64,000 nucleotides of DNA from Rhynchopus euleeides (lineage: Eukaryota; Euglenozoa; Diplonemea; Diplonemida; Diplonemidae). Below the pieces are notes generated by a model that was not told the DNA's origin, made no database searches, and was given only the letters and a program-made list of their open reading frames with translations. Both the position numbers and the translations under genes were made by a program. Positions 1-12,144 of this stretch are shown here, piece by piece. The stretch lies in contig OY723262.1 in NCBI GenBank assembly GCA_963210315.1, forward strand, positions 1,736,001 through 1,800,000, read 5' to 3'. Position 1 is the first letter of the stretch. Every line of letters begins with the position of its first letter.

Positions 1-26
1 TGGTTACGAGACGGGCACGCGAGATC

Positions 27-85
27 GGGGGTCTGGGGGGCAGAGCCCCCCAGCCGCCGGAGGCCATGGTAGTGAGCATCTGTTC
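27..85 (+). repeat. Dispersed hairpin module, copy 1 of 4
   Basis: The segment begins GGGGGTCTGGGGGGC, passes a short loop into GCCCCCCAG, and continues with GCCGCCGGAGGCCATGGTAG and a GAGCATCTG tail. Closely matching copies lie at 43226-43263 (left hairpin arm missing), 54857-54917 and 55029-55086, all on the + strand. The GGGGGGC/GCCCCCC arms can pair. Pieces of the upstream flank (TACGAGACG, ACGGGCAC) are also shared with the 54-55 kb copies, so the true unit may start near position 3. Function is unknown; it may be a small mobile or RNA-derived repeat. Confidence 0.6.
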
Positions 86-99
86 CTGCAAACCCATAC

Positions 100-335
100 T
101 CTCTTCGACGTCGACCCAGTGAAAGTGGGTTGACGCTTGGTCGACGCTTGGTGAGCGTCGACCCAGTGTAATAAATGGGTTGACGCTTGGTCCAGGCTTG
201 AATGGCAACCCAGTTCCACTGGGTCGACGCTCCAAGCCTCGACCAAGCGTCAACCCAGTCCACTGGGTCGACGCTGGGTCGACGCTTTTTTATGGGGGGG
301 GAAACCCAAAATCACTGGGTCGACGGTCGACGCTT
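100..335. repeat. Cluster of direct and inverted GTCGAC/GGGTTGACGC repeats
   Basis: Short units such as GGGTTGACGCTTGGTC, GTCGACCCAGTG and their reverse complements (GACCAAGCGTCAACCC, CACTGGGTCGACGC) recur many times in about 235 bases. Adjacent opposite-orientation copies can fold into several hairpins. The cluster has no convincing coding potential. It looks like a degenerate palindromic minisatellite or a foldback remnant. Confidence 0.55.
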
Positions 336-3300
336 AGCGACATGCCTGAGTTACGCCGTTCAGGGGAGCGGGGGGGGGGGGGTGTCTGTTTGTGTGTGAG
401 GCTCACAGATGTATTTTATATCACCGGCTGTCCTTTAGTTTGCTGTTGAGCAGCACATACCCACAGTGTTCTATGATATTATGTTTTTGTCAGTTCGGCG
501 TAGCCAACTGGGGAACTTTTCTGTGCCTTTAGCTGGATCTTGCGACCCCCACGCATACCACTTCATCAGACCGGGGGAGGAGGGGTAGTGCGCACAAAGA
601 GTGGGGTCTGCGTTCCAACAAAACAACTTACGGCAGTAATTGGTTTGTTGTCTCGTTTTGCTGTCACTCCACAGCGGGGACACACACACAGTTTTGAGTT
701 TTTTTTCTCTTTTTTATAAGATAAACCCTGGTCGTCCTGTGTGCCGCAGGGCTGTAGCCTGTCGACAACCAGAAGCGGAAAGGGGACACCACAGCGCCAT
801 ACCGACTGCCCAAAAGACAACGGCATCACCCTACGTCCCAACGGCCTGAGGACTGGCGGTGCTCGAGGGGAAGCTGTGCCTGCAGGCACACCCCATTTCC
901 CTACCCCCAATGTATAAAAGGCGAATCATATGCCCTTTTGTGCATTGCACGATGCAGTATTCGAGGTAACCGTTCGGCCGATACAAACGGTGGTCAGTCC
1001 CGTGTCTCCGACATTTCCTGGACAGGTGATACATACACTATCGGTGTGGCATGCCTGTGTTGTTTTTCCAGAGTCTTTGTTTGTGTTGTCCCGTGATCCT
1101 TAGGGGGGGAGGGGTTTATTTTTTTGCCTGCGTTCCAACAAGCCATGAGTAAGCAGTTCTTGATTTGTCGTCGCGGATATTATTTTTATTGCCGTACACT
1201 TTCCGATCCAAAAAAAAGCAGGCACGGGGGGGGGGGGGCGGATTCGGTTGATCAAAAGGCGTTTATCCAAAGCCATTTTGGAAAATTCTTGGAGAGACCC
1301 CCCCCCCCCCTCCCCTCGTCATATTTTTCCTTGACTAGCAGCAACAAGGAGCGGGACGAAGAAGCGAAGTTTTTCTACCATAAAATGCTTGGGATCGCGT
1401 TCCTTGTTTGCGCAAACGGTGCCTGCTGGGGCATCTGTGTGCATGAAACCGAATGCTGCCACAAGTATTTTTAGTGCGAAAAGCTAGCTGTTCTTCCAAA
1501 GAGAATTTGGGGCTTTGGGGGGGGGGGGGGGAGAGGGGCACCTTATACCATCAGCTGTTTTTTTTGTCGTTTCATCCCTCCACCCTTTCCGATTGGATGT
1601 TTGTGCGGTGGTAGGGCCATGCGCGGGGAGGTTTCACCCCTCTGCACAGCGAGCCCCGCCACACAGCCACAGAACGACAGGACGCGGCTGACATCGGACC
1701 CTCTCCCAAAAGAAAAATTGAAATGTAGGGGACCCATCACTCTCTGTCTCAAAGCTACGTCACTCCTCAGGTTGCGGCGCGCATTTTTTTTACACAAACA
1801 ATCTTGCTTGTGACAGTAAACAATAGGCTGTTGGCAGCGTGCAGTGCAACATACATAATTCCGGCAGGTTTTTCTGCTCTGTTCTACAAGCTTTCGAGCG
1901 AAGTCGAAGTCGAAATCGAAACAAAAAAATCCCCTGCCTTACACTCTCCCACCCACAGCGGACGTACTGCGATTCACCAAGCTACCCTGGAGGGGTTTGG
2001 TCGCAGCCCGCGAGGGTCAGAGAGGTGGTGGGGGAGTGGGCGGGGGGGTGGGGGATGGGGGGGGGGGTAGTGAATCTTGTGGTGTGGCTGTGAAACGTCT
2101 CTATTTTTGATCGTTTTTTGACGACGATCAGAACACAAGCAGATTATATGGCCCGCCATCCCCCACCACCCCACCCCCCCCCCCCACCCCTCTCTCTCTC
2201 TCTCCTTGGCCTGTGGCAAGGAGATGTTTCCGTTTTTATCCTGGGGGGGGGGGGGGTCTTCGCTACGGGGTGATTGTCAGTGCGTTTCCTGTTGAATTAG
2301 CTGAAAAACTGACGAAGAATAACGACCAGCAAAGACCCCCCTGGGTTTCTGATTTCCGAGATCCTGCTGCTATCAACCCCTCACCCCAGGCTGAACACCT
2401 CGCGCCAAGTCTCAGTCAGTTGAGTGACTTTATGATTTCCCCACCCTTCCGCCTGCCCCCGCTCTCTAGTATCATCTCTAAGCAAGTGTCGACGTGGTGT
2501 GGATACGGGTCATGCTACACGTTTCCAAGATTCAATCGCCTCTTTCTGCCCATCTCAGCGCATATCCCCACCCACCCTACCCTACCCCTGCAACTGATCA
2601 CCTCTCGCGGGCTAAGGTTCGGGGAAGAGTGTGCTCACAAATCAGAAACTGTGTCATTGCAAATTATTGCAGAGCCTCGCCACGCAGCAAGCGTGGTGGC
2701 TCTCGCAGTCGTGGGGGGTGGGGGATGGGTTCCCACGTGCACAGGGCCCGCAGGGGCGTGTTCTCTAGATCGAGCGTGCCCTATCGACCCTTGATGCAGA
2801 TTTGCCACACACATTTTGATTTTTTTTGCTTGATCCGCAGCGTTTCCCCAATTCTCGCTGGGGCTGCTCGGAACATGGGCAAAAAAGCCGTTGAAATTGT
2901 TCGTTCAAATTCAGCATAGGTCTCACTTCTGGTTCTTCTGTCCAGCCTTTGTTGATGCCAGCAGGGTGTCGTCAGCAGCTTGATCCCGGCTGCGTGCGGA
3001 TTGTGTTGCCAGAAGCCCTTGTTTAGCAAACTAGCCCCAAGAAGCTGCAGATCAAAGGGGTGCTCGATCGTTAACACCACAAACAGCCGCCAGTGAGCTG
3101 GAGGTCACCGGGTGATAGGAAGATGCGGGCACCGACGTGCGGGCACCTCGAGTCCCTCAGAAACACGCATGAAAGCAACGGAGCATGTTTGTTCGACAAC
3201 CACGTTCTCGACTGCATGCAACAATAGAATTTTCCCAAAATAAAGTAAATACTAATGGCGGTTTTTTCGATCCAACCAAAAAAGAAAACAAGCAATGATC

Positions 3301-5830
3301 AAAACTGACCCCAAAAAAAATGTGAAAATGGTCCGTCTACAGTCCGCCTGATTTGACCTGAGTTTGGCGAAGTTTAGCCGTCGTGTTGGGGGCTGGAAAA
3401 ACCATGTCTCATCAGGCAAATCAGGCGGTAAAAGACGCCAGATCATTTTCGTAGAATTTGACCACCCCCCCCCCCTCCCCGCTCCCCTCCCTGGCCGTAA
3501 GTTCAAAGCCAGCAGGCTTTGCTTTGAATTTACTCAACACACCTCTTCCCTGGATGGCCATCGACACCCACGAGCCGGTTTCATCAAGGGAAGGGCTGTG
3601 GCCGGGGGGGCGGGGGGAACCCCGAGCGGGTCCCGGCTCACCTCGCCAGTTCCGAGCCTTCCTGGCCCCACCCCCCCACCCCACCCGTCTCCCTACCCGT
3701 CATTTCCGAGTTATTTCATCAACCGTCAGTATCCTTCCTTGCTGAGTTCGTGGGCCCACCTACGTCCCTCCCCTCCCCCACTCCCCCACTGAATCTTTCT
3801 TTTGTGCTTTGGATGCTACCACCAGGCATTTGTTATGTGTGCACATGTGTAATCTGATCGCACCAATACTGCCCACCGCCCACTCCGGCCAGTGTGCGGG
3901 AGGGGACATTTGTTGACGGGCAGAACAACCCATTTTTTTTACCGGGGTTCAGCGTTTGAAGAACACCAACAGTCGTTGCACCCCCCCCCCCCTCCTCTCT
4001 GCATAACGAGTGAAGGGTGATCATTCTTGTGCTCCCTTCAAATTCGATTTCACTACCCCCCCCCCCTCCTCTCTCGACGATCAAAACCCCCTCCTCTCTC
4101 TCTCTTGGTGCATTCTTTTCGGGCGACAAAATGTGCAAACACTCTCCGCAGCAAAATGCCGGTGAGCGGTTGCTTTTTTTTTTGGTTTTTTTTGCCACCC
4201 TCCGGCAGCACTAAGGGCCTGCAGCAGGACAGATCAAAACATAGCTTGTGAGCGTCGGTGCCAAAAGAAAACCTAACACCACCCCCTATTATGGAGTGGG
4301 AGTTGCCGGTGTTGCAGGGGAGGGGAAGGAAGGGGTCGAAGAGCATTGCATCGTACTATGGCATGCTATGCTTTTGCCGAAGGAGTCTACCATGTAAGTT
4401 GCGTAGTATTGCTAAGCAATGCTATTTATCTCCCCGCCTTCTCCCCTGAAACTCTTCTGGCTGGTTGTGCAGGAGGTTGCTGCTGTTTGGTGCCGTTGTG
4501 TCAATCAAATCGAACTGAGTGGCAATGAGCAGAGTGTGGAGTGTGCTTGTTTAACCCTGCTGGGTCTGCCCTGCAGGGTAAAGCCCTGCATCTCCCGCAG
4601 CGTGTGTGTTTGAGCCACACTCCTCACAGTATGAAGGTTTGCTTGGCAGAGCGAAATAGTGGAATGAAAATAAAGGGGCGCCGCTTGAAATACGGTGCCA
4701 GTGAAAAAGAAAACGGCGGTCGTTGTAGTTGTGGATTTTTTTTCGCCGAGACGATTTGTGCCGCAAAAAAATCCTCCCCACCCCCCCCCCCCCCCCCCAC
4801 CCCCTTCTCAGCCTGTAATCCAAAGACACGAACCCCCCATCCATTCCCCATCCCGTCCACCCCCTCATTCCCAACCAGAACGAAAGAGACCGAGCGACAA
4901 AATAACACCCCGTTGTGGATCTGAAGTGTATCGTGATGCGATGGCGTTGCGATGGTGTATTCAGACAAAGGAGGCGACCGCTTCCCATCACGGCGGCTTT
5001 CCTCAGGACAGCGTTTCTTGCCTCGCTGCCACCCCAGACGCAGTGTTTTGCCCGTTTTTTGAAGCAGTCCCGTGTCGAAGTGGTCCCGGGTTAGTTTTGT
5101 TGATTTTCCCCGCGAGACAAACAGAAGGGTCCTCAACGAAGGTTGAAAAGAGGAGATCTGATGGAAAACAGTGCAGAGCTGTTCTTGGTGGTACCGCCCT
5201 GCCGAGCTTGCGGCAGGCCTGCTGGATCAAACTGCCCTGTGGGGTGTCAGTGGAGTTCTGAAGCCTTGCTGCCTCCGCACCGCTATGATCTTCCTTCTCC
5301 AATGATAGGGTGCTCGTCAGTGCATCCCGACAACAGGGGCTGAGGGTGGCCGAACTGAAGCGCCTTCGTCGGCTTCCGGAGTGGAGGGGAGGGGAGGGGG
5401 GGGGGGTCAAAAAATGTTGTGCCGAAAAAAATCTTACAAACCCCATCCCCCACCCCCCCACCCCCCAAACCGCAACTTTTTCCCGGCCTGAAATTGTCCT
5501 CCGTTCCTTCCGGTGCCCTTTTCTTGGCTGGGGTCGCATCTTATGTGGGTAACATTGCCCTTTTTTTTTGTTGTGGCGCACAAACAACGCCTTATCTTTT
5601 TTACCGGCGTCGGCAACCCCACCCCCCACCCCCCCCCCCCCCCCAAGAGGCTAACGAGGGAGAACGCAGGAAGGCGTGTGCGAGAAATATAGTAGGCATA
5701 CGTTGAGACCGAGCAAAAAACCCCCACCCCATCAACCACCCTCCCCCCAACCCTCCCAGCAAGGCCATTTCGTTGCCCAAAGTGCTGCTCACCGGCTCGT
5801 ATGAAGCGCATTTCCACCGTCTCTCCCCTT
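336..5830. other. Gene-free region with G/C homopolymer runs
   Basis: About 5.5 kb in which I find no convincing gene on either strand. Open frames here are short, low-complexity and unlike the codon use of the real genes. The region is marked by frequent runs of 8-18 G or C (for example near 370, 1230, 1300, 1515, 2060, 3465, 4780 and 5630) and a CT dinucleotide tract near 2190. It may hold transcription initiation or replication elements for the rightward gene array, but nothing specific is visible. Confidence 0.5.
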
Positions 5831-5844
5831 ACAGGGTGCTTGCC

Positions 5845-6576
5845 ATGGAGCCGAAGGAAGAAGAGGATTGGAACAGAGATGATGACGATGCGAAGGTGAA
5901 GAAGGCGCGCCGCACGAAGCGCCTCGCTGAGAAGAAGGTGGAGAGGGACAAGTGGCAGGAGGAGATGGCCAAGATGGACACAGAGCGGATGAAGCGTTCG
6001 AAGCAGATATTCCACTCGTCGCTTCTGTCAAACCTCCCCCTGCAGCCCGCCTGCATCTACCCCGTGTGCGTCGATAGCCGCAATGGGGTGTTCCTCCCCA
6101 GCGACCCCATTGCAGACATTATCATTCCTGACCACCCCATCAGCGACCCCGGCGCAGCGAAGACGGCGCAATACCACGACGCCATGTCGCAGGTGAAGCA
6201 AACCGCGCTCTTTCATCTCGCCACTGAAATGCACGGCTTCCAGACTGGCTGCCAACCCGAATGCACAGGTTCTCTTGACAAGATGATTACATCTGCCTTT
6301 GCGAAATACCACATAGTATCTGCTGCTGTGTGCATTCTCGCGACCGCAGTGCATTACGAGCGGGGCTACGGTGTGGTTGCCGTCTTCCCCACGGGGTCCT
6401 CTCTGGAGGTGATCGAAATGGCGTTCTTCGCGCACGGCACGCTTCTTCGTGCGTCTGCTGATGAGAATAAATTCACATGTTATTATGCCGAGGAGGGAGA
6501 TGCGAAGAGCGCCGTGCAGAAGATGAACGGCAGGGTCTGGAAGAGCGGTACGCTGAGCGTCAGCCTGGTGGAGTAG
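5845..6576 (+). CDS. Small protein with C-terminal RRM-like domain
   Basis: A 243-residue protein. The start is ATG at 5845, ten bases after a CTCTCCCCTTACAG acceptor-like sequence, which suggests the mRNA begins there by trans-splicing. Residues 1-60 are very charged and Lys/Glu-rich, probably helical. Residues 60-170 are an unrecognised region. Residues about 172-243 fit an RNA-recognition-motif fold: a first strand GVVAVFP in the RNP2 position, a helix, a third strand NKFTCYYAEEG in the RNP1 position, a helix with AVQKMNG, and a last strand GTLSVSLVE. Aromatic residues in the RNP1-like strand are compatible with RNA binding. An RRM this close to the C-terminus with a long unknown domain before it is unusual. 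A splicing or mRNA-processing role is possible but is inference only. Confidence 0.7.
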   Translation: MEPKEEEDWNRDDDDAKVKKARRTKRLAEKKVERDKWQEEMAKMDTERMKRSKQIFHSSLLSNLPLQPACIYPVCVDSRNGVFLPSDPIADIIIPDHPISDPGAAKTAQYHDAMSQVKQTALFHLATEMHGFQTGCQPECTGSLDKMITSAFAKYHIVSAAVCILATAVHYERGYGVVAVFPTGSSLEVIEMAFFAHGTLLRASADENKFTCYYAEEGDAKSAVQKMNGRVWKSGTLSVSLVE

Positions 6577-7258
6577 GGTGGCAGTCTGTATCGCCCGTGT
6601 GGGCAGATCTCGCGTGAGTTGTTGGCAGTTTGCTGTCACGTGCCAACAACCTTCCAGCTGGCATTGGTGGATACATTTTTTTTTACGCACACGACTTTCG
6701 CGCGGAAAGTGTCATTCAGCTCTGCCAAACGTGCTCTACACACCACCCCCTTCATCAGGCAAGTGGGTTTGTAAGTGTGTGGAAGCGTCAACGCATCAAA
6801 CGAAGTATCAACAGTAGAGAAAGAGCGGCAGAGTTGAAGTGACACTTTCGCCGGCAACAACGTCATGTTAGTGTTCACTGACCCTGTTCTGCCGTGTCTA
6901 TCCCGCTGTGTGTGTGTGTGTGTGAACTGCCCCCAAAATTATGATTGCTGGTGTTACTTTAGATCTGCCCCGGGGGATACAGAAGGCAAATCGAAAGAAG
7001 GGAGCAGAACCGCCGGCTAGTCCCAAAACGATTCTGATGTGCCAAACAAGAGACAGCGGTGCCAGGCGCCCTCCCCCCCTCCCCAACCCGCCCACCCACC
7101 CTCCCCGGATTGGCCTTTCTTTTCTGCATATCACACACGCATCCCCTCGCGGATGATTCAGCCAACGCCACTTCGGGAGTGATATCCCACGGCTTACCCT
7201 ACACCACCCCTTCACCCCACATCCTCCCGCAGGTGCGTGGCCAGCCCACGCATTCCAG

Positions 7259-10200
7259 ATGCAGACGAACATCGGCACGGGGCAAGCCCCGAATTTTGCT
7301 CGAAACGTGCCGTATTCCTACAGCGGGGGTGCGGTGCGTACTAACGCGCGGTCACCAAGCAGAGAAGCTTCCCCAACAGTGTACACCACAGCCAGCGCCG
7401 GGGCACGCAACGGATGGAAGAACATGCCCCTCTCGCCTGCCAAGGCAACGCACGCCCCTGCTTCCGCCCTGCTAGGGCTGCCGACACACCGCCCCGTGGC
7501 GGCAAACTTCGTGCCACCCCTCGGCAACCAGGACACCACGCTGGTCTCGCCACGCCGATCGCCTGCGCGGCGCAACACCTCCCCACGCAGGCGATCCTCG
7601 TCCGACGTGTCGCGGGCCTTCGTGCCGCAGAGCACGTCCATCACATACGAACAGGCCCCTGGGTTCGTGCACCACTACAGCGTGGCGGACAGGGCGCAGC
7701 CCAGCCCAAGCGGAGGGAGTGCGCCCCCTGCACCGCCTGCCTCATCCGCCCCGACCACACCACGCCTGGGTGCGTATCAGACGCGCGACAGGGAGGCGAC
7801 GGTGGGGGTGCCGTCGGCAGGCAGGGTGGTGGTGGAGCGCACCGGCAGGCTCGAGGCGGAGAACGCAGACCTGCGTGCACGGCTGGAGGAGTGTGAGAAT
7901 GACCTGTTTGCTGAGCAGCGGCGGCGCGGCGAGCTGGAGGCGAAGCACCTCGAGCTGCAGGCATCGTCCAACGTGCGCGTCCTGGAGGGGAAGGTTGCGG
8001 GGCTGCAGGCCATGCTGGAGGAGAAGTCGCGCGACCACGAGAAGTCGCTGTCGCAGCAGTCCAACCTGCAGATCCGCCTGGAGGACAGCACCGCAAAGGT
8101 CGCTCATCTCAACGGCGTGATCGAGGAGCTGGAGAACAGGGCAGGCCACCAGCACGTCAGGATGCAGGAGCTGGAGCGGGAGCTGGAGAAGGAGCGCAAC
8201 ACCATACACTCGCTGGAGGAGACGCTGGAGGACCAATACAAGAAGATGCAGCGCCAGAAGCAGGTGCGTGAGGATGACATGGCGGAACGCGAGAACCAGG
8301 AGGCAGAGATGCGCGCCGAGCTGCGGCTGAAGAACCGGCAGCTGCAGGACGGCGAGATGGAGAAGCTCAGCTACAGCGAAGAGTCGCAGAACCTCCGCTG
8401 CGAGCTGGAGGAGGCTGCGAACCGGCTGCGGGCCCAGGACAAGGCGCTGCAGGACATGCGCGACCGTTGTGAGGATGCCGAGCGGCGCATCGAGCAGTGC
8501 CACGGGGAGGAGGCCCAGATGCGTGTGGTGGCGGATGGGCTGAAGAAGGAGCTGGAGCGTGAGAATATGAAGGTGCGCAACATGCTTTCCGACCTGCGTG
8601 CCGCAGAGTGCCAGCGCATCGAGCTGGAGGAGCGGGTGCGGCAGACGGAGCAGGAGCTGAAGCGCTTGCGCGGTGTGGAGGAGAATGCGAAGTACCTCGA
8701 GGACTCGCTGCAGCGTGCCGAGGAGGACGTCCGCAGCGAGGTGAAGCAGCACTCGGAGACGCGGCAGCGCCTGCGCGAGGCGGAGGAGCGGCTGCAGGAT
8801 GCACAGGCCCTGCACCAGCAGCTCGCGCAGGCGGAGGCGGAGCTGGCAGCCAAGGCCGAGTCTGTGGAGCGGATGCATGAGACGATGGAGCGCCACGCGT
8901 CGAAGGTCAACGCCCTGCAGGCGGAGCTGGAGGCAGAGCGCAAGTCGGCCGCCGCCGTCGGGAGTGACCTGGCTGCCAGCATCGAGCATCAGCGTGCCAT
9001 GGAGGCACGCATGGCTGAGCTGGAGGCCGAAGCACAGCGTGCCAGCGAGTTTGATGCCAAGGTGCGGTCGTATGAGGAGCTGCTGCAGGCGCGTGCGGAG
9101 GAGCTGCGGCAGGCCAACGCCGAGCTGTCGAAGTCGCAGATTGCCATCCGGGAGCTGGAGCACAGGCTGCAGGAGATCAACGAGCTGGATGCGCGTGTGC
9201 AGGCCCTGCTGCGGGAGAAGCAGGAGGCTGAGCACGAGCTGGGGTGTCAGCAGAGAGCCCTGGCGCGGTGCGAGCAGGACAAGTCCAACCTGGCGCACCA
9301 GCTGGACAGCGGCAACTACGCTCTGGAGTCAGAGCGCAACATGACACGCGAGCTGCAGCGCCACGTCGAAGACCTCCACCAGAAGCTGCAGCAGAAGGCA
9401 ACCCTTGACGTGCGCATCCGTGAGATGGAGCAGGAGCTGCAGGACCGCACACGCGAGCTCTCCGAGGAGCGTGCCAGCCTCGGGTCGCATGTCAGCCGTT
9501 GCCGCCACCTGGAGTCGGACCTGGAGGGTGCGCTCGACAGGCAGCGCGTCCTTGAGGAGAACTTCCAGAAGCAGACGGCGACCCTCGAGGCACTGCAGAT
9601 GGAGATGGGCAAGCAGAGCGTCTCTGCCACAGAGCACCAGCGTGAGGCATCGCGCCTGTCGCAGGAGATCTCCGACGTGGAGTCACAGCTGTCTGACACT
9701 CGGGAGGCACTGACGCGCACCAAGGAGCAGTACGATCAGCAGACAGTGCAGGTCAACGCCCTGCAGCAGGCAGAGGCACACTTGACTACGTCTGGCGATT
9801 CGCTGCGTGATGAGCTGTCACGTCTGTCGAAGGAGCTCGCAGAGAAGTCGCGCGCGCTCGAGATGGAGAGCGAGCGCACGCGGGCCCTGCAGGGCAAGAT
9901 GGTGACAATGGAGGCAGAGGCGGTGCGGTGCAACACGCTGGAGGGGCAGGTCCAGGCGCTGCAGGAGGTCAACGAGGCGAAGACGCGGGAGCTCGACAGC
10001 CTGCAGACGCAGGTGACCGCCCTGCGCACACAGCTTTCGACTGCAGAAGAGTCCTCTGCCCAGTCGGCACAGATGGAGGCACGCATCCGCGACCTGCGTG
10101 CGCAGCTGTCGCAGCAGCTGGCAGACATGGAGCGCCTGGAGGCTGACGAGTCACGCAAAGCGGCAGCCCTGGCAGAGTCGCGCAAAGAGCTCGAGCGGCT

Positions 10201-11555
10201 GTCCGACTCGCTGCGAGCAAAGGAGCGCCTCGTGGAGGAAGAGTGCTCACGCAACGCCGCCACTGGGGAACGCGTGCAGCGCCTGGAGGCAGCAGCAGCG
10301 GCACGATCGTCGCTGGAGGGCAAGATCGCAGGGCTGGAGATTCTCGCGGAGTCGAAGGAGGCTGAGCTGCGCACTGTGTCGGATGAGGCAGCGGCGCTGC
10401 GCCAGCGGGTCCGCGACCTGGAGCAGGAGCTCCAGGGGCGCGCCCGTGTGGAGGATGTGATGCAGGAGGCACAGATGCAGCTGCAGATCAAGAACGACGC
10501 CATCGCACGCCTGGAGCTCGAGGAGCGCAAGCGCCGCGCTGCCGTGGGCGAGCAGCACAACGAGATACTCTCCCTCAACGAGAAGGTGCGCCTGACGGAG
10601 ACACGCGTGCAGGAGCAGACAACGAAGCGCCTCGAAGCCGAGGCACGTGTGCAGGAACTGTCGCGCGAGTCGGAGCTCAGGACGAAGTCTGACGAGAGCG
10701 AGAACCGCGAGCGCCTGATGCTGACGGAGCGCCTCGAGGCCGAGTGCAGGGAGACACGCGACCGCCTCCTCGGTGCCGAACGCGCTGCACGCCTGAGCGA
10801 GCAGCGCCAGGTGGAGGCACAGAATGAAGCACAGCGCATGCGCCTGCTGCTGCAACGCCTCGAGGACGGCAAGGGCTGCCTTGCCACCGAGGCCTCCGAG
10901 CTGCGCCAGCAGCTCAACGCCGAACGCATCGCCGTGCAGCGCCTGCAGACAGACGTCGCCACGCTGGAATCTGAGCTGCGCATGCAGAAGGACCGGGAGG
11001 AGCGCACCGCCCGCTCCATGGGCGACGACATCCGCGAGGCCAAGCAGCGCTACGAGGCGAAGATCGCCTCCCTGGAGCAGCGCCTCTTCGAGACGGAGAG
11101 CATGCGCGACGCCATGGAGAAGGAGTGCTCGAAGCTGCGCGAGGAGCTGTCCTACCTCAACAACACGCTGCGATCCAAATCCCTGCAGTCGGGGCACTAC
11201 GAGCCATACGCACCCTCCGGCAGTGCCATGCAGCTCCCGCCCCCCAGCGACACGGCCTCTGTCCGCGAGTCGGAATACGAGACGGACCTGCGCAACCGCG
11301 AGGACAGGCTGGCCTCAGAGTGGGAGCGGACCAAAGAGGTATGCAGCCTGCACGTCCAGTGCGGCTTTCCTGGGTGAGCCACCCCTTGTGGGTGTTTTCC
11401 TGGTTCCGCACAGCCAACATCACTGTCCTTCTCCGTCAGAGCGTACAGTATACACTTTTCGTACATATTTCACACACAGCTGCCACATTGCTCTCACACA
11501 CCCACCCCCTCCACAGTCGGTGTCACGGCTGAAGCTGCAGCTCCGCCACGGCTGA
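7259..11555 (+). CDS. Large coiled-coil protein (two exons)
   Basis: Exons 7259-11338 and 11517-11555 give a 1372-residue protein. The intron (178 bp) starts GTATGC, ends CCTCCACAG and is phase 0; the last exon encodes only 12 residues (SVSRLKLQLRHG) and the stop. The ATG at 7259 follows a CCTCCCGCAG acceptor-like site by 26 bases. Residues 1-190 are Pro/Ser/Arg-rich and probably disordered. From about 194 to 1300 the sequence is almost continuous heptad-repeat coiled coil rich in Glu, Arg, Leu and Gln, resembling SMC, myosin-tail, CCDC or rootletin-type proteins without a diagnostic domain. It is probably a cytoskeletal or basal-body/flagellar scaffold, but composition alone makes family assignment unsafe. 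It lies upstream of another giant coiled-coil gene in the same direction. Confidence 0.85.
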
Positions 11556-12144
11556 TTGGTCTGATGCATTGAAGCATCTGCTTTGCGACCTCCGCTTATC
11601 CAGACTACGCTATCTCCTGGGAGAGCGACCGCAGCGCGGTGGGTGGATACCGTTTCTCTTCTTGTTTTCGATATCACGCCCTTCTTCCCCCCCGCACCGC
11701 CCTGCAAGCGAAGGGCAGCTGCCCACCCACCAACCACCACCACCCCTGCCCCGTATTCTGTTTTTCAAGTTGCGGCTTGCCCCGCCCTTGCTGCCTTGTT
11801 GTCCCCATCCCCTCTCCCCATTAGATCATGTAGAGTGCCCTCCCCCACTCATCCCCTGCCCAAAACGTGTTTGATGTTGTCCCCCCCCCCCCCCCGCTTT
11901 CTGTGATGAAAGGGCCACCAGTGTCACTTGTGTTAGCACAGCTCATCCTCCCTTTTGACGCGGGTCGCCTTTGCAGCACCCTACACCCACACCCACATGT
12001 GAGTGGAGTCTCACAGCAGGTATCGGGCGTTACCTGCAACGGAGTGGGGGCGATGTTGACTTTTTTTTACGCTTTCTACTCTTTCTCTGCATAACCCCAG
12101 TCCCCCAGGTCCCTTCATCACCCCCTCCCCCCCCCCCCCCCCCC

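Noticed and set aside
7742..11197. Minus-strand open frames of 316-518 codons over the coiled-coil gene
   Set aside because: They arise as the complement of Glu/Leu/Gln-rich heptads and have no start context or domain.
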